Positions 1 through 8,613 of a stretch of 64,000 nt of DNA are shown one piece after another. The stretch's first letter is position 1, and every line of letters begins with the position of its first letter. The stretch covers positions 1-64,000 of the forward strand of contig NZ_MUHA01000010.1 of the NCBI RefSeq assembly GCF_002217355.1, given 5' to 3'. Position numbers and translations under genes: made by a program. Under the pieces are notes generated by a model. It saw only the letters and a list, made by a program, of their open reading frames with translations. It was not told the origin of the DNA and ran no database searches. Origin of the DNA: Flavobacterium oncorhynchi (lineage in GTDB: Bacteria > Bacteroidota > Bacteroidia > Flavobacteriales > Flavobacteriaceae).

Positions 1-126
1 CAATTGTTTATCGTTTTAACCAACTAACAAAAAATCATCTTAAACATATAATTAAGACAAAAAAAACAGCTCAAAAAATACTTTAAAGGCAGAAATTAAA
101 ACTATTAACCTACTAATCCAAAAGCT

Positions 127-1551
127 ATGTCTAAAGGTCATTTTTTTAAAAAACTCCGTTATCCAAATGTTTTTGTTCTTTTATTAATTGTATTTCTTTC
201 TTGCGCTTTACTAATATTTATTAATTTTTTTACTATCAAAATATTATCTGCAAATAGAGCTTATGTAAATGGCGAATCTCATTATTCAAAAGGCCAAAAA
301 GATGCTTCCAGACATCTTTTAACCTATCTCTACACAAAAGATAAAAACCAATGGAATTTATACTTAGAGGAATTAAAAGTTCCGCAAGGCGATGGGATTG
401 CCAGGGTAACACTTTTAAAAGTTGGCGACAATGAGACAGCTCGAAAAGGTCTTCTTACGGGCCGAAATAACGAAGCTGACCTAGATGATCTTGTTTGGCT
501 GTTTGTTCATTTTAAAGAGATTCCATTTTTGGCAAAAGCAATTCACGAATGGGAACAAGGTGACAAATTAATCTATCAATTATTCATTATTGGACAACAA
601 ATAGATTCAAAAATAAAATGCGACCAACTAACTGATGCCGATCAACAAAAATTTCTTCAACAAATCAGCAGCATCAGCGACAAACTAACTATCAATGAAC
701 GGAACTTCTCTAACACACTAGGAGAAGGAACTCGTACAATAAAAGACCTTCTTATCATTATCAATATTGTTTTCATATTAATAATTATTTGCAGTGTTTC
801 TCTTTATTATTCTATCATGGTTAAACGATTAATTGTTTCCAAAAAGGAAATTGAAGTCAAAAATGAAAATCTAATATTAGTCAACCATGAACTCGATCGC
901 TTTGTTTACAGCGCATCACATGACTTAAGATCCCCAATAACCTCTCTAAAAGGGCTTATCCAAATTACACAGCTTGAAGATGATATAGACCAAATCAAAG
1001 ATTATTTAAATTTAATGCATCAGAGTCTTTGCAAACAAGATCAATTTATCAGTGATATTATAGATTATTCCAAAAACAAAAGGATACAAACAATCATAGA
1101 ACCCGTTAATCTAAAAGAATTATTTGACGAAGCAATTGCGCAATTAATGCATATCGAAAATGCTAACAAGATAACTTTTACCAAAGAATTATTACTTGAT
1201 CAAATTCAAAGTGATCGTTTACGCTTAAGAATTATCATAAGTAATTTACTCTCAAATGCAATAAAATATGCTGACAACAGCAAACAAGAAATGCTTATTT
1301 CTATAAAAACTTATTTTGACGGCTGTTTTCATTAAATAGAAATATCGGATAATGGAATTGGCATTAAAGAGGAATTCAGGGATCATATTTTTGAAATGTA
1401 CTTTGGGACTAACAAAAATAAAGGATCAGGACTAGGGCTATATATAGTAAAAGAGGCCGTCGAAAATATTAAAGGAAACATATCTGTATCCTCAAAAACT
1501 AATATAGGAAGCAAATTTATTGTAACAATTCCAAATACATATGATGCCTAA
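127..1551 (+). pseudogene. Membrane sensor histidine kinase interrupted by an in-frame stop
   Basis: The first open part (127-1335) encodes 402 residues. It has a transmembrane segment near residues 15-38, an extracytoplasmic domain of about 170 residues, a second membrane segment near 210-232, a short linker, a HisKA dimerisation domain with the H-box SHDLRSP (phospho-accepting His265), and the start of an HATPase domain including the N-box SNLLSNAIKYA. A TAA at 1333-1335 then stops translation. The same frame stays open to the TAA at 1549-1551 and encodes the missing G1 (SDNGIGI), F-box-like and G2 (GSGLGL) motifs. This is therefore one nonsense codon, not a frameshift. The product would lack most of the ATP-binding site and should be inactive unless the stop is suppressed or is a sequence error. 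The full frame overlaps the response-regulator start by 8-11 bases, so the two are a cognate pair. Confidence 0.85.
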
Positions 1552-1936
1552 ACCAGAATTCTTATTAATTGAAGACAATTTGATAGACCAGCTTGTTATT
1601 AAACAACTATTAAAAAAAGTGTTTAATATAACCGAGCTAAGTATCACTAATGATGGTAATGAGGGAATTTTATGGCTTAACAATAACAAAAAAAAGAATC
1701 AATCCTTAGTCATCTTATTAGACATTCAAATGCCTATAATGAATGGTTTTGATTTTTTAAATGAGTTTCACAAGCTAAGCGAAGATTTTAAAAGAGGAAT
1801 TCAAATTTATGTACTTTCATCAACATTAGACACTAATGAAATTCAAGAAATCAAGAATAGTAAATATATAACTGATTTTTTAAGCAAACCTCTTTCAATT
1901 GAAGAATTTAAAACAAAAATTTACTTAACTATTTAA
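1541..1936 (+). CDS. Single-domain response regulator (REC only)
   Basis: A 131-residue CheY-like receiver domain with no output domain. Visible landmarks are the acidic pair in LLIEDN (Glu11/Asp12), the phosphorylation site Asp61 in LLDIQMPIMNG, the Ser/Thr switch in YVLSSTLD and the conserved lysine in LSKPLS. ATG codons at 1541 and 1544 are both possible. Either lies inside the 3' end of the interrupted kinase frame, which points to translational coupling. It should take phosphate from that kinase and act by protein-protein contact. With the kinase broken it may be unphosphorylated or served by another kinase. The stop is only 6 bases from the convergent LysM/NlpC gene and I see no terminator between them. 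Confidence 0.9.
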   Translation: MMPKPEFLLIEDNLIDQLVIKQLLKKVFNITELSITNDGNEGILWLNNNKKKNQSLVILLDIQMPIMNGFDFLNEFHKLSEDFKRGIQIYVLSSTLDTNEIQEIKNSKYITDFLSKPLSIEEFKTKIYLTI

Positions 1937-1942
1937 ATAATT

Positions 1943-3382
1943 TTATTCTAAAACACGATTTACCTGCGAAAATGCTCTTGTATAATAAGCTTCTTTTGTC
2001 GAAGAAATCATAACACCGCCGTGAGTAGAAGAGTGTACGAATTTAATCTCGCCATCGACATTTTCAACGACCATACCAACATGATTTATATGACGCCTCC
2101 CATTGGTTTTAAAGAAAATTAAATCTCCTTTTTGAGCTTCTTCTGAAGCTACTTTTGTTCCTATTCGAGATTGTTCTATTGAACTTCTTGGCAGTTTGAT
2201 ATCGAAGTTCCCAAAAGTACAAAACATTAATCCTGAACAATCAAAACCTGCTTTTGTAGTTCCACCAGAACGGTAACGTGTTCCAATATTTTCAGTCGCA
2301 TTACTAATCAGCTGATTAATTAAATCGGAATGATTACTTATTCTAACAACTCCCGAATCTTTGACTGCATTTGAGTTATCTGCGACTACTATTGAAGGCT
2401 GTGCACTATCGATTACTTGAGATGAATTTACATTTAAAACATCTGCCTTTTCTTTAGTGGTTTTAATCTTTAAAACAGATCCTACCGGAAGTTTCCCTTT
2501 TATAAATGGATTTTGTCGTTCTAGCTCAGCTACTGTAATTCCGTATCTTTTTGCAATAGCATACTTTGTTTCTTTTGGCTGCACCTCAACGACAACTTCT
2601 GCATTTTCTGAAGTAATAATTTCAGGTTTTGTTATATCAGTATTAATTCCAGTTGCGGCAGTTGCGATCGCATTTGAAGAAGTATTACCTTCCTTCTCAG
2701 CATTTAAATCGGTTGTTTCTAATAACTGATTGGCTTTTTCTGCTGTGGTACTAATCTTTAAAGATTGCCCTACCCGGAGTTTCTTTTTGATTGAAGGATT
2801 CTGACGTTCTAATTCTGCTACTGTTATTCCGTACTTCTTAGCAATTGAGTATTTTGTCTCTTTAACTTGTACTTTAACGTTAAGCTCTGTATTTGCAATA
2901 GGAACAATTTCTGGTTTTGCTCCATTTGTATTAACTGCATTTTCTGAACTTACTACAGCATTAGAAGGAATATTTAGATGCTGTCCTATTTTTAAACCGT
3001 CTGTTTCTAATGTTGGATTTGCTTTTTTCAATTCATCAACAGAAACATTGTATTTTTTAGCGATTCCCCAAAGTGTTTCTTTTTGCGAAACTTCATGTGA
3101 ACCTGGAGTATCATAAGCTATATTTTTCGTTTTACTTGCTTCAGTTTGAGAAGATTTTTGCGCAGTACGAACATTTTTATTAGGGATTAGCAAAACCGAA
3201 TTTAGTTTTAAAACTTTAGGTGCATTAGGATTTGCATCTTGGATATCCTTTACTTTTACACCATATTTTTTAGCAATTACAGTAATGTTTTCTCCTTTTG
3301 AGATTTTATGTTTGGTAAATTTTTCTTGAGAAAAAGCACCAACACTAAAAAAAAACAATACTATAATTAATCTAAAAACCAT
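1943..3382 (-). CDS. Secreted LysM x4 plus NlpC/P60 peptidoglycan endopeptidase
   Basis: A cell-wall hydrolase of 479 residues. A signal peptide (RLIIVLFFFSVGAFSQ) is followed by four LysM peptidoglycan-binding repeats, near residues 22-66, 90-138, 165-212 and 262-308. The C-terminal NlpC/P60 domain (about 355-479) carries catalytic Cys382 in FDCSGL, the histidine of INHVGMV and a third polar residue in VHSSTHGG. LysM repeats 3 and 4 are nearly identical, which suggests a recent internal duplication. The enzyme probably cleaves stem-peptide bonds in the periplasm during growth or separation. I start at the ATG at 3382; a GTG six bases further upstream would add only two residues. The gene is convergent with the response regulator. 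Confidence 0.9.
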   Translation of the reverse strand: MVFRLIIVLFFFSVGAFSQEKFTKHKISKGENITVIAKKYGVKVKDIQDANPNAPKVLKLNSVLLIPNKNVRTAQKSSQTEASKTKNIAYDTPGSHEVSQKETLWGIAKKYNVSVDELKKANPTLETDGLKIGQHLNIPSNAVVSSENAVNTNGAKPEIVPIANTELNVKVQVKETKYSIAKKYGITVAELERQNPSIKKKLRVGQSLKISTTAEKANQLLETTDLNAEKEGNTSSNAIATAATGINTDITKPEIITSENAEVVVEVQPKETKYAIAKRYGITVAELERQNPFIKGKLPVGSVLKIKTTKEKADVLNVNSSQVIDSAQPSIVVADNSNAVKDSGVVRISNHSDLINQLISNATENIGTRYRSGGTTKAGFDCSGLMFCTFGNFDIKLPRSSIEQSRIGTKVASEEAQKGDLIFFKTNGRRHINHVGMVVENVDGEIKFVHSSTHGGVMISSTKEAYYTRAFSQVNRVLE

Positions 3383-3629
3383 ACTCACCTATTAAAGTTT
3401 ATCTATCTTTTTTAAGTTTAGATAATAATTTAAACTCAAAAAGAGTAACTATATTACCTAAAAAGCGAATTTAACTTTTTAAAGTAAAAAACACACTATT
3501 TTTAACAACTAATTCACTTCATTTTAACAAGTACGGCATCAAAATTGTGTCAACTTTTTGAATTGCAGTTTTTTAAACAAAAATAATGTTCCAAAAGAGA
3601 TTTATCCTTAACTTAACTAATAAAAACTT

Positions 3630-5021
3630 GTGAAAAAATTACTCTTCATCTTTCTTTTATCTTCGTTTTTATCAAATGCACAAAATACTGAAGGAACTGT
3701 AGTTTCTACAAGCAATCAACCTATTTCAGATGTAAATATCGTTTGTTCTTCAAAAAACTTTAAAACATTGAGTGATAGAAAAGGGAAGTTTATAATCCGA
3801 AAAGAATCAAGCTTTAATGAAACTGACACTTTGCAATTCTCTCATATTGGATACCAAATTTCTAGAATTTCCTTTAAAGAGCTTAGAAAGCTTAATTTTA
3901 AAATTTATCTGAAAGAGGAAACAGAAAATTTATCTGAAATAGCTGTTTCTGCCAATGGCAAATTAAAACTAAAATCGAAAATTGCTTTTACGAAATTGGC
4001 TCCTTTAAAAAATGCTATTTATTCTTTTGGGTCTCTGGTAAAAGATGGTAAAATTTATATTGTTGGAGGCGACGCTTCTTATGAATCTGATGCTTTTCAA
4101 AAGGCAAAGGATAAAACAGTAAATACAGATACTGAAATTTTCATGAAAACTTTTTATGATGAACTTCGTCGTCAAGAAGGCTCTCATTCGTATAGAGGTG
4201 ATTTTTTAATTTATGACATCAATGCTGACAACTGGCAGACTTCTGAAATAAAATTTAAAAAAAGAGCTTATAATAAACTCCATTATTACGATAACAAGAT
4301 TTATGTTTTGGGAGGAAAGCGAATATCTGGAAATGCTAAATTTGAATATTTAGAAAATGAAATTGAAGTTTTTGATTTAAGCAAAAATACAATTACAATT
4401 GATAAAACTAATCCGCATCAGGCGGTCAATTTTTCGTCGTTTACTTACAAAGACAATATTATTGTTATGGGTGGCTCAATAAAAACGACTCTGAAAGGCA
4501 AAAAAACTTTCACTAACAAAGTTCGTTTTTACAATATTCCTTCTGGTTTGTGGTATGAACTTTCGGATATGCTGACTGCTAAAGAAGCAAATGGTGTTTT
4601 AATAGGTGATAAAATTTATTTAATTGGCGGAAATAATGGACAACCTTTATCTGAAATAGTAAGTTTAAATTTGCTTGATGAAAAATGGCAAACTGAGGGA
4701 GATCTTTTTTCTCCTTTAGAAAATCCTGCAGTTACTTCTCAAAATAACACAATTTACTTTTTTAATGATCGAAGATTGTATGTGTACGACATAAAATCAA
4801 ATCAGCTAAAAGAGTACTTAATTGATCTTGAATTAAAATCTTCAACAATGCATTTTTATGGAGACAAATTATACATAATTGGCGGTTACACTTACAATGA
4901 ATACAGCACGAATCCTTCTGCTGCCACTTATAGTATTTCTGTTGATGAATTCGAAAACACGAAGCCAATCCGTATTAAAACGTTAAACTCAAAAACTCCT
5001 TTAGTTAAAGAAAATCAATAG
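3630..5021 (+). CDS. Secreted Kelch-repeat protein with CarboxypepD_reg-like N-terminal domain
   Basis: A 463-residue exported protein. The start is GTG at 3630: the signal peptide (KKLLFIFLLSSFLSNAQ) begins with the very next codon and no in-frame ATG is placed to include it. Residues about 20-100 resemble the carboxypeptidase-regulatory-like beta-sandwich common in Bacteroidota surface proteins (GTVVSTSNQPISDVNI, then a DTLQFSHIGY strand). Residues about 120-445 contain Kelch motifs of the type KIYIVGGD, KIYVLGGK, NIIVMGGS, KIYLIGGN and KLYIIGGY, which should form a beta-propeller. No catalytic residues are recognised. A role in binding protein or glycan at the cell surface is a guess from the fold. 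No operon partner is evident. Confidence 0.8.
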   Translation: MKKLLFIFLLSSFLSNAQNTEGTVVSTSNQPISDVNIVCSSKNFKTLSDRKGKFIIRKESSFNETDTLQFSHIGYQISRISFKELRKLNFKIYLKEETENLSEIAVSANGKLKLKSKIAFTKLAPLKNAIYSFGSLVKDGKIYIVGGDASYESDAFQKAKDKTVNTDTEIFMKTFYDELRRQEGSHSYRGDFLIYDINADNWQTSEIKFKKRAYNKLHYYDNKIYVLGGKRISGNAKFEYLENEIEVFDLSKNTITIDKTNPHQAVNFSSFTYKDNIIVMGGSIKTTLKGKKTFTNKVRFYNIPSGLWYELSDMLTAKEANGVLIGDKIYLIGGNNGQPLSEIVSLNLLDEKWQTEGDLFSPLENPAVTSQNNTIYFFNDRRLYVYDIKSNQLKEYLIDLELKSSTMHFYGDKLYIIGGYTYNEYSTNPSAATYSISVDEFENTKPIRIKTLNSKTPLVKENQ

Positions 5022-5081
5022 TTTTTTAATAGTCTTTTTTAAAAACTACAGCCCTAACCTAGATGGAAACGGCCTAAAAAT

Positions 5082-5115
5082 AAAAACAGGCACCATAAAA
5101 ATGATACCTGTTTTT
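5082..5115. terminator. Bidirectional terminator between Kelch gene and nitroreductase
   Basis: The inverted repeat AAAAACAGG (5082-5090) / CCTGTTTTT (5107-5115) has A and T runs on both sides. It can terminate the Kelch gene on the plus strand and the nitroreductase gene on the minus strand, which converge here. Confidence 0.8.
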
Positions 5116-5118
5116 ACT

Positions 5119-5721
5119 TTAAATAGAATGTACAACCTCTTCTAGTTCAAAACGAGATTTTGGCAAAACTGTCGGATGTGCCCAATCACTTAAATCAGCA
5201 TATCCAACTGTAACAGAAAATAGCGGTGCATATCCGTCTTGCGGCAATATTTGCTTATAGCCTTCAATGTTTATACCTTCCATTGGCGTAGCATCAAGTC
5301 CCATACTTATACAAGCACTTAAAAAATAACCTAACGAAAGATATACTTGATGTTCCATCCAAGATTTCGTTGCGACATCTCCATTCGATTTTATCATTGG
5401 TTCGTAAAAAAGAGTTCTCCACGCTTCTGGCAGAATAGAGATATTTCGTTTTTCAAAATGTTCAATATCTTCCATTACACTAAACACCACTAAAAGACCT
5501 ACATCGTTGATAGATTGTTCGTTCATATAAGATTGAGCTGCTAGTTCTCTTTTTACTGTTTCATTGGTAACAAAAGTAAACTTCCAAGGCTGACTGTTTA
5601 TAGAAGAAGGACTTAATCGAATAATCTGTTTCAATTCTTCAATTTGTTCTGCTGTAATCTTTTTGGCCGCATCATACTTTTTTGTTGCGTACCTACTCTT
5701 TGCAAGGTCTAAAAAATTCAT
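5119..5721 (-). CDS. Nitroreductase-family NAD(P)H:FMN oxidoreductase (YodC/NfsB type)
   Basis: A 200-residue flavoprotein of the nitroreductase family. The FMN phosphate-binding start (residues about 9-16, SRYATKKYD), the LSPSSINSQPWKF motif (about 36-48) and the C-terminal glycine stretch VTVGYAD are all present, and the length is typical. These enzymes reduce nitroaromatics and quinones with NAD(P)H, usually by two-electron transfer that avoids semiquinone radicals. It is divergent from an HxlR-family regulator 95 bases away, with overlapping promoters and an inverted repeat between them. That is the arrangement of the Bacillus yodC/yodB quinone-stress pair, so control by electrophiles or quinones is inferred. 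The exact substrate cannot be read from sequence. Confidence 0.9.
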   Translation of the reverse strand: MNFLDLAKSRYATKKYDAAKKITAEQIEELKQIIRLSPSSINSQPWKFTFVTNETVKRELAAQSYMNEQSINDVGLLVVFSVMEDIEHFEKRNISILPEAWRTLFYEPMIKSNGDVATKSWMEHQVYLSLGYFLSACISMGLDATPMEGINIEGYKQILPQDGYAPLFSVTVGYADLSDWAHPTVLPKSRFELEEVVHSI

Positions 5722-5740
5722 ATTTTTAATTTTTTATTTA

Positions 5741-5777
5741 TACTATACTTTTTATTGTTACAAAACTAAGTATAGTA
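5741..5777. promoter_or_regulatory. Candidate HxlR operator: 10-bp inverted repeat
   Basis: A perfect inverted repeat, TACTATACTT (5741-5750) and AAGTATAGTA (5768-5777), separated by 17 bases, sits in the divergent intergenic region. YodB/HxlR-type regulators are known to bind TACT/AGTA dyads. The right arm lies in the spacer of both predicted promoters and the left arm is next to the predicted nitroreductase start point, so binding could repress both genes. Confidence 0.6.
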
Positions 5778-5788
5778 AACTATCTTTG
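5755..5788 (+). promoter_or_regulatory. Predicted promoter for the HxlR regulator
   Basis: A Bacteroidota-type promoter: -33 TTG at 5755-5757, a 23-base spacer, and -7 box TATCTTTG (TAnnTTTG) at 5781-5788. The expected start near 5795 leaves about 20 bases before the ATG at 5817. Confidence 0.55.
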
Positions 5789-5791
5789 CAA
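5761..5791 (-). promoter_or_regulatory. Predicted promoter for the nitroreductase
   Basis: On the minus strand there is a TTG at 5791-5789, a 20-base spacer, and TAGTTTTG (TAnnTTTG) at 5768-5761. The expected start is near 5754, about 33 bases before the ATG. It overlaps and faces the regulator promoter, so the two should compete for polymerase. Confidence 0.55.
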
Positions 5792-5816
5792 TAACGGATA
5801 AAATTGATAGTAACAG

Positions 5817-6149
5817 ATGTATAGTATAGACAACAAACAATATCCTTGCAGCACAAGCCTAACAATGAAATATATAGGCGGCAAGTGGAAAGCAGTAATT
5901 CTTATTCATTTAATCGAAAAAAAGCGATATAGCGAATTAAGAAAAGAATGTAAAGTTATCACTGAACGAACATTAAGCCTTCAACTGAAAGAACTTGAAG
6001 AAGATGGACTTATTACACGAACTGTACACACAAATAAACCTCCTTTGAGAGTAGATTACGAATTAACTTCTTTTGGCAGAACACTTATTCCGTTGCTTCA
6101 AGCCATTGCTCAATGGGGAAGTGAAACTGCTACAACCTTAAAGCTATAA
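5817..6149 (+). CDS. HxlR/MarR-like winged-helix regulator (YodB type)
   Basis: A 110-residue HxlR-family DNA-binding protein: a short N-terminus with one cysteine (Cys11 in YPCSTSL), then MKYIGGKWKAVILIHL, the recognition region ITERTLSLQLKELEEDGLITR, and the wing PPLRVDYELTSFG. HxlR-family members such as YodB, HypR and CatR sense quinones, diamide or hypochlorite through a conserved N-terminal cysteine, and Cys11 is at the equivalent place. The divergent nitroreductase is the obvious target, with autoregulation through the shared intergenic dyad. That the protein is redox-active is an inference from family and position. Confidence 0.9.
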   Translation: MYSIDNKQYPCSTSLTMKYIGGKWKAVILIHLIEKKRYSELRKECKVITERTLSLQLKELEEDGLITRTVHTNKPPLRVDYELTSFGRTLIPLLQAIAQWGSETATTLKL

Positions 6150-6169
6150 TAAATTAATTTCTAATTATA

Positions 6170-6206
6170 AAAAATAAAAAAAACGTTCTGCTTTCACAGA
6201 ACGTTT
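6170..6206 (-). terminator. Terminator of the acn gene
   Basis: Arms AAACGTTCTG (6181-6190) and CAGAACGTTT (6197-6206) form a 10-bp stem with a 6-base loop, followed on the minus strand by a T run. It lies 26 bases past the acn stop. Confidence 0.85.
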
Positions 6207-6231
6207 CTAGTATAATTGAATACAAAAAATA

Positions 6232-8496
6232 TTAAGCTTTTCCGGCCGCAATTAAGTTTAATGCAGAACCTGCAACGAACCAGCCAATTTGACCTGCATT
6301 GTAGGTATGATTTGCTAAGATAATATCTTTAGAACCGTTTGCGTGAACAAATTCTAATGTCAATGGTTTTCCTGGCGCAAATTCAGTTAAGTCTAAGAAG
6401 TTAATTGTATCATCTTCTTGAATCTTATCATAATCCGCTTCGTTTGCAAATGTCAATCCTAAAAGACCTTGTTTTTTAAGGTTTGTTTCATGGATACGCG
6501 CGAAAGATTTTACTAATACTGCTTTTACACCTAAGAAACGAGGCTCCATAGCTGCATGCTCACGAGAAGAACCTTCGCCATAATTATGATCTCCCACAAC
6601 GATAGACGGAACTCCAGCTGCTTTGTATGCGCGAGCAACAGCAGGAACAGCATCATATTGCCCAGTTAATTGGTTTTTAACTGAGTTTGTTTTTTGGTTG
6701 TAAGCATTTACAGCTCCAATCAACATATTATTTGAAATATTATCTAAATGCCCGCGGAAACGCAACCATGGACCAGCCATAGAGATATGGTCTGTTGTAC
6801 ATTTTCCGAATGCTTTGATTAATAATTTAGCACCTGTAATGTTTTTACCATCCCAAGCATCGAACGGAGCCAATAATTGTAATCGTTCTGATGCAGGATT
6901 TACTACAACCTGAACTCCTGAGCCATCAGCTGCTGGAGCTTGAAATCCCGGATCCTCAGCATAGAAACCTTTAGCAGGAAGTTCATCTCCTGTTGGAGCA
7001 TCCAGCATTACTTCTTCTCCATCTTCATTGATTAGTTTATCTGTTAATGGATTAAAGCTTAAATCACCAGCGATTGCCATTGCAGTTACTAGTTCTGGAG
7101 AACCAACAAAAGCTAATGTATTAGGATTACCATCAGCACGTTTTGAAAAGTTACGATTGAAAGAGTGAACAATTGTATTTCTTTCTTCTTTTTCCGCTCC
7201 TTCTCTATCCCACATTCCAATACATGGTCCGCAGGCATTAGCAAAAACAGTTGCTCCAATTTTGTGGAATGTATCAATAAATCCGTCTCTTTCGATCGTT
7301 GAACGAACTACTTCAGAACCCGGAGTAATGGTAAACTCTGCTTTTGTTTTTAAATTTTTATCTGCTACTTGTCTTGCTAAAGAAGCTGCACGAGAAATAT
7401 CTTCATATGACGAGTTGGTACATGATCCTATTAAACCAACCTGAATTTGTAATGGCCAATTATTTTTGATTGCTTCTTCTTTCATTTTAGAAATTGGAGT
7501 AGCTAAATCTGGCGTAAAAGGACCATTTAAGTGCGGTTCTAATTCAGATAAATTGATTTCGATAACTTGATCAAAATATTGCTCTGGATTTGCATAAACT
7601 TCCGGATCTCCTGTTAAATAAGAAGCAATTTTATCGGCAGCATCAGCAACATCAGCTCTGTTTGTAGAACGTAAATAACGCCCCATTGAAGCATCATAAC
7701 CAAAAGTTGAAGTTGTTGCACCAATTTCAGCCCCCATATTACAAATGGTTCCTTTACCAGTACACGACATAGATGTCGCTCCTTCTCCAAAATATTCAAC
7801 GATAGCGCCTGTACCACCTTTTACAGTCAGGATACCAGCAACTTTAAGAATAACATCTTTTGGAGCTGTCCATCCTGATAATTTACCAGTTAGTTTTACT
7901 CCGATTAATTTAGGAAATTTAAGTTCCCATGCCATTCCGGACATTACATCTACGGCATCGGCTCCACCAACACCAATGGCAACCATTCCTAATCCTCCAG
8001 CATTTACAGTATGAGAATCGGTACCAATCATCATTCCACCAGGGAAAGCGTAGTTCTCAAGTACTACTTGATGAATAATTCCTGCTCCTGGTTTCCAAAA
8101 ACCAATTCCGTACTTATTTGAAACTGATGATAGGAAGTCAAAAACTTCATTACTTTGTGTTTTTGCTCTAGCCAAATCAGTCGCAGCATCAACTTTTGCC
8201 TGAATCAAGTGATCGCAGTGTACTGTTGTAGGAACTGCTACTTTAGATTTACCCGCATGCATAAACTGCAACAATGCCATTTGTGCTGTCGCATCTTGAC
8301 ACGCTACACGGTCTGGTGCAAAATCAACATAATCAATACCTCTTCCAAACGCCTGAGTTGGATTTCCATCCCAAAGGTGATTGTATAAAATTTTCTCTGT
8401 TAATGTAAGTGGACGACCAACAATTTCGCGTGCTTTATCAACACGACCCGGCATGTTCTCATACACTTTTTTAATCATTTCAATATCAAAAGCCAT
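6232..8496 (-). CDS. acn: Aconitate hydratase, mitochondrial (ACO2) type
   Basis: A 754-residue [4Fe-4S] aconitase interconverting citrate and isocitrate through cis-aconitate in the TCA cycle. The cluster ligands are visible as Cys359 in GSCTNSS, and Cys422 and Cys425 in ACGPCIGMW. These positions match the mitochondrial enzyme almost exactly. The C-terminal swivel domain carries [15 protein letters not shown]. The length and the [13 protein letters not shown] motif place it with eukaryotic mitochondrial aconitases and not with the roughly 890-residue AcnA/IRP1 type. It lies directly downstream of acnB on the same strand, separated by a terminator, so the cell has two unrelated aconitase types side by side. 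Confidence 0.95.
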   Translation of the reverse strand: MAFDIEMIKKVYENMPGRVDKAREIVGRPLTLTEKILYNHLWDGNPTQAFGRGIDYVDFAPDRVACQDATAQMALLQFMHAGKSKVAVPTTVHCDHLIQAKVDAATDLARAKTQSNEVFDFLSSVSNKYGIGFWKPGAGIIHQVVLENYAFPGGMMIGTDSHTVNAGGLGMVAIGVGGADAVDVMSGMAWELKFPKLIGVKLTGKLSGWTAPKDVILKVAGILTVKGGTGAIVEYFGEGATSMSCTGKGTICNMGAEIGATTSTFGYDASMGRYLRSTNRADVADAADKIASYLTGDPEVYANPEQYFDQVIEINLSELEPHLNGPFTPDLATPISKMKEEAIKNNWPLQIQVGLIGSCTNSSYEDISRAASLARQVADKNLKTKAEFTITPGSEVVRSTIERDGFIDTFHKIGATVFANACGPCIGMWDREGAEKEERNTIVHSFNRNFSKRADGNPNTLAFVGSPELVTAMAIAGDLSFNPLTDKLINEDGEEVMLDAPTGDELPAKGFYAEDPGFQAPAADGSGVQVVVNPASERLQLLAPFDAWDGKNITGAKLLIKAFGKCTTDHISMAGPWLRFRGHLDNISNNMLIGAVNAYNQKTNSVKNQLTGQYDAVPAVARAYKAAGVPSIVVGDHNYGEGSSREHAAMEPRFLGVKAVLVKSFARIHETNLKKQGLLGLTFANEADYDKIQEDDTINFLDLTEFAPGKPLTLEFVHANGSKDIILANHTYNAGQIGWFVAGSALNLIAAGKA

Positions 8497-8562
8497 AAGT
8501 AATTGTTTTTTGTTTTATTTTTTGAACATGACAAGTTACAAAAAATAGAAGAGCAATAAAAG

Positions 8563-8593
8563 AAAAAGCCCGAGTTTATCACTCGGGCTTTTT
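8563..8593. terminator. Terminator between acnB and acn
   Basis: Perfect 13-bp arms, AAAAAGCCCGAGT (8563-8575) and ACTCGGGCTTTTT (8581-8593), with a 5-base loop. On the minus strand it ends the acnB transcript 21 bases after the stop and separates it from acn. Confidence 0.9.
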
Positions 8594-8613
8594 ATATATT
8601 AATAATCGTAAGA

